A DNA stretch of 19,158 nucleotides, from contig JAHBMJ010002344.1 of assembly GCA_018398765.1 (NCBI GenBank), positions 1-19,158 on the forward strand, given 5' to 3'. Every line of letters starts with the position of its first letter. The first letter of the stretch is position 1. A model generated the notes under the pieces. The model saw only the letters and a program-made list of their open reading frames with translations. It had not been told where the DNA came from and searched no databases. A program made the position numbers and the translations under genes. The DNA is from Chromera velia (lineage: Eukaryota; Sar; Chromeraceae). Shown one piece after another: positions 10,261 to 18,057 of this stretch.

Positions 10261-11050
10261 CTGTGCGTTTGTTTGTGTGTTCGTTCAGACTACCAGGAAT
10301 TTTTGGCGGCTGTGTTGCGACCGGACCCTACAATGGACGCACCCCCCCTCACTCAGCCGTCTGACTTTTCCTCCTCCTCCTCTCTCCCCAACGGCAGGGG
10401 GGGCATGCGTCATGTCGGCACAGCCACCACTCTTGCGAACTCTCTGAGAGGCTCCGGCAGCCTCGGGCGCTTAGCGGAAGAGCCGGAGAAAGAACTGATG
10501 GCAGCTGAGGGGCACCTGGAGTCTCGTCAACATCAACAGGAGAATGGGTCGAAAGAGCCGGTGCCAGTGCCGGTGCACCCCAGACCGATCGCACCGAGCG
10601 GCCCGAGTCCAAATCAGCACGTCGATCCAGGTATGCGTGTTGAGTTGGTGTCTCCCCACGGACAGGGTAAAACTTTGGTCGAGGCTCCCCCCTGTGGAGA
10701 CCGAAGCAAAGCAGCTGAGAGTGGGGGTGCGCCTGTCCTGGTTCCGATGGCAGAAGCAGCGGCCGCCTCCTCGGTTGCTGCCCCCGACCCCCACAGCCAG
10801 AGGCACGGGGGCACGGAGGCACCGAAAGGGAGTGAGAGTCTGACAAGGAAGGGGTGGGAGGCACAGAGACCGCCGATGGTGAAGTTGTCTGTGACGACCA
10901 ACAGGGACCGGAAGGTAGCTCCTGCCTGTCTAGCTGTCTGTCTGCCTGGCTGTCTGTTGTCTGTTGTGTTCATGAAGAAAAGGAGGGAGAAGAAGAAGAA
11001 ACATATAGTCTGTCTGTCTGTCGGTCTGGGAGAAGAAGAAGAAACATATA

Positions 11051-11112
<62 letters not shown>

Positions 11113-12293
11113 TCATGAAGAAAAGGAGGGAGAAGAAGAAGAAACATATAGTCTGTCTGTCTGTCTGTCTGTCTCTGTCTGAAGCGAAAGAAAAGACGAT
11201 ATAGTCTGTCTGTCTGTCATGAAGAAAAGGAGCGAGAAGAAGGAACATATAGTCTGTCAAAAAAGGGCATATAATCTGTCTGTCTGTTCCCCCCACCCCC
11301 CCCCCACGGGTCCACTTTGTTTGAGTGATTATGATCATGTTGTCCTTTTGTCTTTCGCCCGTTCTGTCGGGAGGTATATCGAGGCAAGGGGCGCTTAGCT
11401 GTACATTTTTCGGGCCCCCTGCCCGCATCGTCTGAGTGGTGGTGATGTTGTTCTGTCTGTGGTTTTTTCTTTCTTCCTTGTCTGTTGTGTGTGAAGAGAA
11501 GGAGGATAACGAGATAACTGAAAGTCTGTCCGTTTGTTGTGTGCATGAAGAAAGAGAAAAAGGGACTGATTGATCCTACTGCCTGAGTGCGTGCAGGTCC
11601 TCTCGGTAGAATCCAACCCCGACCTGTCGCCTTCTGCGGGTCCGGTGGGTGCAACGGGGGCAGTGCCTTGCAAGAAGTTTTCGGCGCGGAAGTGGAAGGG
11701 CCTGGCAGGTACGTGCCTCCATTCATTCTCATACAGAATTCTTTTTACATACACATACATATACACACATACATATATACACATATATACATACATACAC
11801 ATACATGCATGTGATGGAAAGGTACGTCCCTCGATCATGCAGTCGGCGCGTTTTTGGTATCACTTGATTTTTTCTGCGGAATGCTTCTCTTTTCTCTCGT
11901 CTCTCCGCTTGTCTACGTGTGTGCATGTGAGTGTGTGACCATTTATTTCGTTCAATTGTCTCGCCTCTCCTCCCTCCCTTCCCCTGCAAGTACGCAGGCG
12001 TGGTCGATGACGAGATCGACAAACAGGCCAGGCACGGCACGATGATCGAGAGACACCTCTCGAACCCGAACGTGGTTCGGAAGCTGTCGCTGCCGCCAGG
12101 CGCGATGCAGAGGAAGACAAATCCAGGGGGGGGCAGCACGCAGCAGGCGGCGTCAAGGGCGGCTGCGGGTGTTGGTGGGGGTATGGGGGGGAATGTTCCA
12201 GTGTCAGAGGCGTCAGGAGTAAGCACAGGGCTGCCGGGAGACCGGGTCAAACCGCAGGTGCCTGTAGGGGACCAGGCCCCGGTCCCGCTCTGA
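3046..12293 (+). CDS. Calcium-dependent protein kinase (CDPK), 17 exons
   Basis: Ser/Thr kinase activated by calcium through C-terminal EF-hands. Exons: 3046-3139, 3251-3295, 3586-3671, 4156-4276, 4721-4912, 5149-5297, 5765-5910, 6566-6599, 6971-7032, 7710-7795, 7995-8065, 8247-8817, 9076-9165, 9680-9787, 10289-10914, 11597-11708, 11998-12293. They total 2889 nt (962 residues plus TGA) and every junction keeps phase. All introns are GT-AG; acceptors are mostly tgcag. The start MGTNGS is an N-myristoylation signal (Gly2, Ser6) without a nearby palmitoylation Cys, so membrane attachment is likely. Order: short N-terminus (1-33), kinase (about 34-294), junction (about 300-338), EF-hands (about 340-623), tail (624-962). 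At 962 residues it is much longer than the usual 500-600. Exons 1-14 are well supported by family motifs; exons 16-17 rest on splice phase and open frame only. Confidence 0.85.
3722..3782. repeat. 18-bp direct repeat, 43-bp spacing
   Basis: The same 18-mer (tcatcatgatcatcgaag) occurs at 3722-3739 and 3765-3782 in CDPK intron 3, just before an ambiguous base (N at 3787) and the GA array. Confidence 0.9.
3788..4093 (+). repeat. (GA)n array with 124-bp higher-order unit
   Basis: CDPK intron 3 contains about 300 bp of GA repeat with fixed interruptions (aaat, aacg, gaca, aacgcg, aaagagagaaagaaag). The aaat marker recurs at 3802, 3926 and 4050, exactly 124 bp apart, so whole blocks of interrupted GA were duplicated. 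Open frames across it (Leu/Ser-rich) are repeat translation. Confidence 0.9.
4326..4376 (+). repeat. Dispersed short element, copy in CDPK intron 4
   Basis: A 29-nt stretch at 4326-4354 is identical to 10960-10988 in intron 15. Both then have a GA-rich stretch and an agatagtctgtctg / atatagtctgtctg ending. Confidence 0.85.
5306..5330 (+). repeat. (TCTG)n microsatellite
   Basis: About six TCTG units just after the donor in CDPK intron 6. Confidence 0.9.
5436..5482 (+). repeat. (CCTT/CCTC)n pyrimidine repeat
   Basis: Imperfect CCTT and CCTCC units in CDPK intron 6, followed at 5654-5670 by about four CGAT units. Confidence 0.85.
6790..6960 (+). repeat. (TG)n / (TA)(CA) microsatellite cluster
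   Basis: CDPK intron 8. A run of about 15 TG units begins near 6813, followed by imperfect TGTA/CATA repeats up to the acceptor at 6970. It begins with a 17-mer (6790-6806) identical to 150-166. Confidence 0.9.
7268..7341 (+). repeat. (GA)n(GC)10(GA)n array
   Basis: CDPK intron 9. An uninterrupted alternating G/C run (7292-7312) sits between two GA arrays. Confidence 0.95.
8247..8817 (+). other. Low-complexity insertion exon inside EF-hand 2
   Basis: Exon 12 encodes residues 363-552. The first 25 or so match the helix leading into EF2; the last few complete the EF2 loop. Between them lie about 157 residues rich in Gly, Ser, His, Asn and Pro, with short basic (QRRRLRK) and His/Asn/Gln-rich runs. 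The frame is open throughout. Part of it could be a retained intron, but both ends are needed for the EF-hand. Confidence 0.75.
8895..8924 (+). repeat. (CCTT)n microsatellite
   Basis: About seven CCTT units in CDPK intron 12. Confidence 0.9.
10229..10257 (+). repeat. (TG)n microsatellite
   Basis: About 14 TG units shortly before the exon 15 acceptor, as in introns 8 and 13, where TG-rich sequence also precedes the acceptor. Confidence 0.9.
10921..11570 (+). repeat. (TCTG)n and catgaagaaaaggaggga element cluster
   Basis: CDPK intron 15. Alternating (TCTG)n runs and a purine-rich unit (catgaagaaaaggaggga, then GAA repeats, then acatatagtctgtctg). Recognisable copies begin near 10960, 11030 (partial), 11111, 11176 (diverged), 11218, 11478 (diverged) and 11536 (diverged). 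One more copy is in intron 4. Confidence 0.85.
11745..11812 (+). repeat. (CATA)/(CACATA) repeat
   Basis: Imperfect tacatacacata units in CDPK intron 16. Confidence 0.85.
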
Positions 12294-14580
12294 CCTTTGA
12301 CTGATCCATGCAGCCCTTTTTTTGTTCAATGGGAGTGATACTCTTTTTTGGTTTGGGAATGAGGGTATTGGAAGAGGCCCTGTGGGCCAGAGCAATATAT
12401 TAATCGTACGTGCAGTTGGTTCTTTCTCTATTCGTGGGAGCACTTCGCAAAAAACATAAAAGCCAATCAAAGCGGCGTAAAGATCGTTTTCCCTTTTATT
12501 AAGTCTCATGAACAAGACTCTGCATGGAAGTCTCCGTGCTCTTGCTTAACTTTGGACTGACCGGTGCTGATGTCCTGAAAATAACTAAAAACGTTCGCTC
12601 TTCTGTCTCGACTCTAAACGCTCCCTCGGTTTTTCTTCAGCCGAACAACGCCACCCCCTTCCCCCTCCCTCTTCTGGGTGATTAACGACACAATTTTACG
12701 CCACTGCTGGCTCGCTGGTTTCCCCCTCTTCTCTTCCTGCTTGTGGGCGGGTTAAACCCCGCATGCCATTTCTTTCCTTTCTGTCTCCCTCCCTCCCTCT
12801 CTGTTCTTCGCCTCTCTACTTCTTCTCCACACCAGAATGAAAGTGAGTGAGTGCCTGTCGCGGTTCCCCCCCTGGCCGCGTCCCTTGCATGGCTTCTACG
12901 GTGGCCGGGCTGGAAAAAGTGGGTTGCTTCTCTTCGCTATACCGGGCTGTCTTTTCACTCCTTCATTTCCTTCTGTCTGTCACCCGCTCATCTGTTCTTC
13001 CTCCTTTCCTTCCTTGCTTGCTTCCTCCACTCCTTTTTTAACCTTCCTCTGCGTTCCGTTTGGAAACTGCGAATAAGAAACCGAAATCTGGCGAGACGAG
13101 CCAGCATGTCTCACCCCACCTCAAATTGTTGCCTGGCTGTCTAGCTAGCTGGCGGGTGGGGTGTCACTTTGATGGCGAAGAGGAGAGACGGGAAACACTC
13201 AGTTGTTGGCAGAGAAGCGGGGGATCGAAAAAGCAATTAAGGAAAATTGGTGAAGCATTAGAAAAAACTTATCGAAAGGTGATGGCTGGAGAAGAAAAAA
13301 GAGGGCGGCCCATATTCCAAAGTGAGGGAGGGAAGGAAAGCAGAGAAGATATCCAGGTCCAAGCAGAAACAAAAAAATAAAGTTGCGGACGATGAAATGG
13401 TCTCAACCTCAACCTGCCCAGGCCCAGTCAGCATCTGTCTTAAGAAAAAGACGTACGTGCTGGCGCAGCCTGGCCACGGGCGAGAGAAACAGAGAGAGAG
13501 AGGAATGAGGGGGAGAGAGAGAGAGGTGGAGGGAGGATGAAGCTAGGGGGATGAAAAAGAACGCGCGAACAAGCACGGGAGGGAGTGTGCTGGGGAGCGC
13601 ATCCTCATTGTAACAGTATGATACTAATTTAAGAATGCACGACAGGTTTGAAGTGCTCGCGACCAAGCTGAGATGTCTGTTCGTCTCCTAAGCTCGCCTG
13701 ATTCCCTTGTCGTGCACGGTATCTGTGTTGTTTGTCTGTTAGCCTGTTTGTACGTCTCTCTGTCGTCTTTCCAGGCAGTGTTTGTGAAATCCTTTGACAG
13801 AATTTGATGGGTGTGGGTGTTTTATTGAATGCAGCAGCATTGTTTCGATTTTTTGCCTTTACGCGAATCTTCGTGTCCTTCTCTGTCCTCGTTTGCCTCC
13901 GAGCATCCTTGCGTCGGATGCCTCCCCCATCTTTCCTCTTCTGTCTCCATGATCGTCAGTGAGTGTTCTTTCTTTCTGTCTCTTTTTCATGCGCGTTGCT
14001 GATTCCACTTCATGTTTCTGTTGCGCGCCCTTGAGTTTTTGCTTGATGTGAATAGTCCAACGAGACAACCAGAATGAAGCAGTAAGTGGGGGGAGAAAGT
14101 GATGTGCGCTTTTTTGTGCTCCCAGGCAGTCAGCTAGGAACTGAACTGTACGTCCATGCACACGCAAGACCAACAGGGTGTCGATGGACGCGGGCCACAC
14201 TGCTCTCTGACCGCAAAAAGAGGAGAATGAACGACTTCCTCCTCCCCTCCTTCCCCAGATCCTTCCTTGCTTCCTTCTTTCCAGCTTGTGAATGATTGAT
14301 CCAACCTCCTTGCTTGCGTGTCATGTCTGCTTACATCATTGTCATGTGCTCGTTTCGACCGACTCAATCAGTGCATGCATATTTTTTCGAGAGAAAAGAC
14401 GGCATTCAAAAAAAAGAGGACCATTCAGAGACTCATGATTAGGGGAAGGCCGGGAAAGGAGGGGGGGGGGGAACATGTCTGTGTGGATCGAAAAAGATGA
14501 TGACGACGCAAAATAGAGACATGGATGCCTGGTCTGGCACTTGGTTGCTTGATGTTGCTTGACTGGTTGCTTCACTTAAA
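12294..14580. other. Intergenic, no gene supported
   Basis: Between the CDPK stop and the AT-rich island I see only pyrimidine- or purine-rich stretches (for example 12740-12830 and 13485-13540) and short open frames without recognisable motifs or splice support. The first few hundred bases should include the CDPK 3' UTR; no clear polyadenylation signal is claimed. Confidence 0.5.
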
Positions 14581-14936
14581 TATTTAAAAGTCTGAAAACT
14601 GACACAAAAAAAAGCTGATACGCGGTGTGTCAGAATTCAAACTGCTGAATGTCTTTTTTTGACCATGCAACGGTGATGATGATCATCCGTCGGACGCTAT
14701 CCCTAGCTATCCCGGGCGATGCACATGTATATGCTAGTATATGCACTGGTTCCTGTAAGATGTCTGCCATGATATCTCTTATGGTATCTGGTCACGATTC
14801 TGGTGTTAGACTAGCTGGTAACAATTCTGGTTTTTACTATATGGTTCTAGTCTTCTAGATATGGTTTTAGCTAGGGTCTCAGTAACCGGTTTATAGGTTT
14901 ACTACGTGACTGTATATCGAGCTATATATTTTAATT

Positions 14937-15164
14937 CTAGGCTCCCCATATCAAAAGAAAAAAAAAAAGAAAATTAGGTTAAAAACCAAATTATTTTTTT
15001 TTTTTTTTTCAGAATAATACCCGAACAACTGTTGTTTGGGGTGTTGCATGGGTGTTGTACAATGCACAAGTATTGTTTAGAAAGAAAAAAAAAAGAAAAA
15101 AAGAAAATTAAAAATCAATTTTAGGCAATTATTTTTTTATTTTTTTTTTATGTAGGGAGCCTAG
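14937..15164. mobile_element. 228-bp MITE, hAT-like (8-bp target duplication)
   Basis: The ends are perfect 10-bp inverted repeats, ctaggctccc at 14937 and gggagcctag ending at 15164, continuing imperfectly inward through A-rich and T-rich sequence for roughly 60 bp. The element is flanked by identical 8-bp direct repeats ttttaatt (14929-14936 and 15165-15172), the target-duplication length of hAT elements. It has no coding capacity. The superfamily call rests only on that length. Confidence 0.8.
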
Positions 15165-15668
15165 TTTTAATTGCCATTTAATATCTCTCAATAAAACATA
15201 TCCACTAGCATATCCGGCTATTAATATAGCCAGCACTATATGGATATATACGTAAAATTGTCTCTTTTCCAAACTTTTTGGTAGTCTAAGACTCTAAGTC
15301 CTACCTAGAGTCCTACTTATATAAGTCTAGGTCTAAGTCGGGGAAAAGTAAAGAGAATATAAAGAAAAACTTAGAGAGAGATGAGATAGCCTCATGTAGA
15401 TTCTACCTCAGATTATTAGGAGGAGGCAGACAGCTTAGTAGTACCCCTCGGTGAGGCTTGGTCACCTTTTAATCCTAGAGACTAACCTACAGCTAGGCCT
15501 ACAGACTACTACAGACTATAGCTTTTCTAGTAGCTTTTAAATTAACCCGACTTTCTAGCCGTCATAGCCAATTAACTTCATATAATCTAAGATTTTTTTT
15601 TAATTTTTTTTATCACTGTACTATACTATAACTTGATTTTAACCCTCAATCATCATCATCATCATAAC

Positions 15669-15980
15669 TTAGAATAACGGTTCAATAACCTTAGGAATAA
15701 CCTTCTAAGGTCCCTCTTTTCTAGCCTTTTTAAAGCCGCTGAGTCTAGCTGAGTCTAGAGCTGAGTATACCGCTACTAGGTATATACCAGTGAGAGTCAT
15801 CTGTTGTGCCAGTGTCTTTGCGTGTGCTTTCTCCCGGCCTAGCTTTCTCCTTTAGGGCAGGGCTGTCGATAACTGCTGAGCTTGTCTCTAGGCTTGTCTC
15901 TCACCGAACATTGCATGGAAGGCTTTAATAAAGGCTAGGCCACTAACATTTTCACAGAAATTATCAGCCAAATTAGACAT
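15669..15980 (-). pseudogene. Decayed reading frame of unknown origin
   Basis: From an ATG at 15980 the minus strand reads MSNLADNFCENVSGLAFIKA and continues 104 codons with protein-like composition but with TAG, TAA, TAG and TAA in frame. All four are one C-to-T change from Gln codons. It is in the same frame as the ORF ending at 16008, whose stop is also TAA. I do not recognise the product. It could also be 3' UTR that happens to look coding. Confidence 0.35.
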
Positions 15981-16007
15981 GTTTGAGTCGCTTTGTCTTG
16001 CGTATTT

Positions 16008-16832
16008 TTAATTGCCTGACAAAGGAGGAAGCGGTTTGAGGTCAGGAAATTTCAATTCAGAACGGGAGTCTTTTTGACCAAGAATAAGATCGTGGCTGAA
16101 GTACTGTTTGAACAGCTGCCCTGAGTGCAATTCCCCGTTATTTGGGAAGGAATAAACATCCTCAAATGTCACGCCTGCCCACCGCAACGGCGCATTCTCT
16201 CCCGGCTCTGCCTTCAGTAACGCGTGGTCAGCAGCAGCAACACCGTCAGCGGAGCCGTCACAACTAGGCCAGGTCACAGGATGCTCGCCACTCTCGAGCC
16301 TTCCTGCGGCGTCAATGTGAAACGCCCTCCAGACGCGACAAGTGGCAAGGGCCACCATGTGCAGCCAAAAGTAAGTGAGGGTGACGTGGAAGAAATGCCC
16401 GTGCCCCAGGGCAGTCTTGTACCGGAGCCATGCAGTGAACAGCGGCTCCCGTGCTCCCCCCACTCCATAGGCCCGAAGATAGAGCCAGACAATTCGAAGC
16501 CGATTTCTGTGAGTCCACCCTGAGAGGGGGAGCGTACAGTCAAGAAACAAAGACAAAAGCTGACCGTCAGATGCTGACAAAGCGACGGTTTCATCGACAA
16601 TCACTCTTGCTGAATTAGAATCGGATTCCCCTGAGGCCTCCCCATTCCCTCTGAGAATCGGGATCGATCCGACATTCACACCGCCACCTGCCGCGTTCAC
16701 TCCCTTCGGCACTTTGGGATTTTGGCCTTCAGAGGCCAACGCTTCATTCGGACTCGCACGGTCAGGCCCAGTCTCACAGGGCTCACTGCCGATGGGTGGG
16801 GGTTTGATGTGGCTGTTCTCATAATCATGCTT
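16008..16832 (-). CDS. Conserved uncharacterised domain (WTHR / HxTLTxFW), no own ATG
   Basis: Open frame of 275 codons ending in LPPLSGN. It has no ATG before the domain, so it is probably the C-terminal part of the ARL gene just upstream. The first ~90 residues are Pro/Gly/Ser/Glu-rich linker. The domain follows: a helix ending in LPLSGWTHRNRL, then VWLYLRAYG, then GHGHFFHVTLTYFWLHMVALA, then later FKQYFSHDLI. From memory this resembles bacterial and eukaryotic hypothetical proteins with W-x-H-R/H near the start and H-x-T-x-T-x-F/Y-W about 35-40 residues later; the paired His suggest metal binding or catalysis, which is speculation. A loop between VWRAFHIDAAG and VYSFPNNGELH is Ala/Gly/Asp-rich and looks like a lineage insertion. 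Confidence 0.6.
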   Translation of the reverse strand, partial: KHDYENSHIKPPPIGSEPCETGPDRASPNEALASEGQNPKVPKGVNAAGGGVNVGSIPILRGNGEASGESDSNSARVIVDETVALSASDGQLLSLFLDCTLPLSGWTHRNRLRIVWLYLRAYGVGGAREPLFTAWLRYKTALGHGHFFHVTLTYFWLHMVALATCRVWRAFHIDAAGRLESGEHPVTWPSCDGSADGVAAADHALLKAEPGENAPLRWAGVTFEDVYSFPNNGELHSGQLFKQYFSHDLILGQKDSRSELKFPDLKPLPPLSGN

Positions 16833-17542
16833 TCATCTGTACTGTCCCTATTCAGCCGCCCTTCCGGCCCTCCCGACTTGACCGATTCAGTCTGCATAGA
16901 AACTGGCTCAACATGAGGAGAGCCCGCTGCCTCTCTGTGACACTGAGGCGAATTCTTCGGTCCACTCTTCGAACCGAACCACCCAAAACCTGTCGTCGTT
17001 TTCGTTTCTCTGTGAACTTCCAAAATCCAATCTAATGCCTCGAAGAGCTCTGCTGAGCCTCGGTCATCTGCAGCTGCTGTCCCGAAAGCTCTCTTCCTTG
17101 CCTGGGGGAGCTCTGTGAATCGAAGCTGAAGCGCAACCTCTTCAGGACCCAGAGCCTCTGCTTTGTCCTGCTTGTTGGCCAACACCGCAACGATCACGTC
17201 ACGTCCTTCGAGCTCGTCAACGAGTTGCCACAGTGCTGTCCGGGCATCCCCGATGGCTTCGAGATCACTCGCATCCACCATGAAAATGATGGCCCCCAGA
17301 CCCTCAAAGTAGTGCTTCCAGAGGGGGCGGAGCTTGCCCATACCTCGCCCCTTCTGCATATCCATGACCACCAAGTTGAGCTCTTTGTAAAGAAAAGTCT
17401 CGACACAGAAGCCGATGGTTGGAACAGCTGGAGACTCTTGGGCAAATTTCAATCTGTAGAGGGCTGTTGTCTTCCCAGCATTCTCCAGACCCACCAGAGC
17501 GGTCCGAATTTCTTTTTTCTCTCTGCTCCCCAACTGTCCCAT
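16697..17542 (-). CDS. ARF-like small GTPase with altered switch II
   Basis: 281-residue ARF/ARL-family protein. It starts at MGQLGS (Gly2, Ser6: N-myristoylation, the usual ARF anchor); the frame is open 51 codons upstream, but family length and the myristoylation motif favour this start. P-loop GLENAGKTT (18-26), switch I TIGFCVET (42-49), NKQD (123-126), LRPLWKHYF after switch II, and EALDWI near the end of the fold. The G3/switch II motif, normally WDVGGQDK, reads MDMQKGRGMGK: the GGQ is lost and three residues are gained, so GTP hydrolysis is probably abnormal. Residues after about 195 are a Ser/Pro/Thr-rich tail; the last ~35 turn strongly basic (RVRMKRWPLKAK), which looks like a shifted frame beginning at the C5 run (16802-16798). 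One added C there would continue into the downstream domain. Confidence 0.85.
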   Translation of the reverse strand: MGQLGSREKKEIRTALVGLENAGKTTALYRLKFAQESPAVPTIGFCVETFLYKELNLVVMDMQKGRGMGKLRPLWKHYFEGLGAIIFMVDASDLEAIGDARTALWQLVDELEGRDVIVAVLANKQDKAEALGPEEVALQLRFTELPQARKRAFGTAAADDRGSAELFEALDWILEVHRETKTTTGFGWFGSKSGPKNSPQCHREAAGSPHVEPVSMQTESVKSGGPEGRLNRDSTDESMIMRTATSNPHPSAVSPVRLGLTVRVRMKRWPLKAKIPKCRRE

Positions 17543-18057
17543 CGTCTCTTCTTCTGGGCAAACAAGCTCTGCATGCAAACGGGTGGACCGACGGAATCGA
17601 AACCCTGTCACTCGGTCGCTGGCAAAGAGTAAAGCAGTCAGAAATTTCAGAGTGCACTGAAGATCACTGAAGATCGTCGTAGGAGGCCAGGCCATGGCCA
17701 GGCCATGGCCAGGCCAAACTCAGAAGACACGCCGTCTACATTTCGCTAAAGCATGCCGTCTCCGAGGGCGTCTCGGATCGAGACGGGAACTCGGACCACC
17801 GGGTCTCTGATGAACTGAGCGTCGGAGTCTCTCGATCTGCAATTTGCATCACTTTCACTTTCTGACAGTAGATCTCGCTCCGTTTCTGATCAATTTCGCA
17901 AGACGTTCCTCAGTGGTCCCGCGCCTTGCTTCTTCGTCCGACGACTCGAGATGCACACTTGGCACCAGCCTGACAACCGTCTACTACCACCGTCTCTTGT
18001 GCCCGTCCTGCCACGTGACAGTCTGCAGTGATGCAGCGTATGCCTTAAGCTATCGTC
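17543..18057. promoter_or_regulatory. Divergent promoter region, ARL/eIF5A-like
   Basis: 515 bp between two start codons facing away from each other. It contains a tandem actgaagatc pair (17657-17676) and an 11-bp palindrome-bearing repeat (17685-17715). No TATA box is claimed. Confidence 0.4.
17685..17715. repeat. 11-bp tandem repeat ggccaggccat
   Basis: About 2.8 copies in a row. Each junction forms the palindrome ggccatggcc, so the block can pair with itself. Confidence 0.9.

Larger units (their letters stand above)
7710..10330 (+). other. CDPK regulatory junction and EF-hand module, exons 10-15
   Basis: The junction reads LRRAALTMMAFSLTTKEIA (exon 10), the typical segment before EF-hand 1. 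EF1 is DHDRSGRISLTD (348-359). EF2 is degenerate: its first half (FLSLSERHS) is in exon 12 and its second half (LEICYSDF) crosses into exon 13, with about 157 low-complexity residues between. EF3 is DIDHSGYISTEN (578-589). EF4 is DTNGDGRIDYQE (611-622). Position 12 is Asp in EF1, Asn in EF3 and Glu only in EF4, so EF4 is the most canonical calcium site. Confidence 0.85.
10331..12293 (+). other. CDPK C-terminal extension, exons 15-17
   Basis: After EF4 the protein continues for 340 residues that I do not recognise. The first part (rest of exon 15) is Pro/Ser/Glu/Gln-rich with KEPVPVPVHPRP. Exon 16 carries KKFSARKWKGLAG and exon 17 VVDDEIDKQARHG followed by a Gly-rich end (GVGGGMGGN). Exon 15 ends at 10914 (AAG|GTAGCT), the weakest donor in the gene, and exon 17 uses gcag at 11994-11997 because the upstream caag would give an immediate stop. 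An earlier end within exon 15 cannot be excluded. Confidence 0.6.
14581..15990. other. AT-rich, CTAG/TA-rich island
   Basis: Composition changes sharply: A/T-rich, rich in TA steps and ctag tetramers, poor in CpG, with long A and T runs, against a GC-rich or balanced background. It contains the MITE at 14937-15164 and a decayed frame at 15669-15980. It looks like old, mutated repeat or transposon sequence, which is inference. Confidence 0.65.

Noticed and set aside
10915-11118. Extension of CDPK exon 15 into Cys/Leu/Ser-rich sequence
   Set aside because: This is translated (TCTG)n repeat; the donor at 10915 joins in phase to 11597.
12837-13380. Open frames in the intergenic region, including one starting METANKKPKSG
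   Set aside because: No recognisable motif, no splice partner, low-complexity composition.
17543-17695. 51-residue N-terminal extension of the ARL
   Set aside because: ARF-family proteins start at the myristoylated MGxxxS, present at 17542; the extension is more likely 5' leader.
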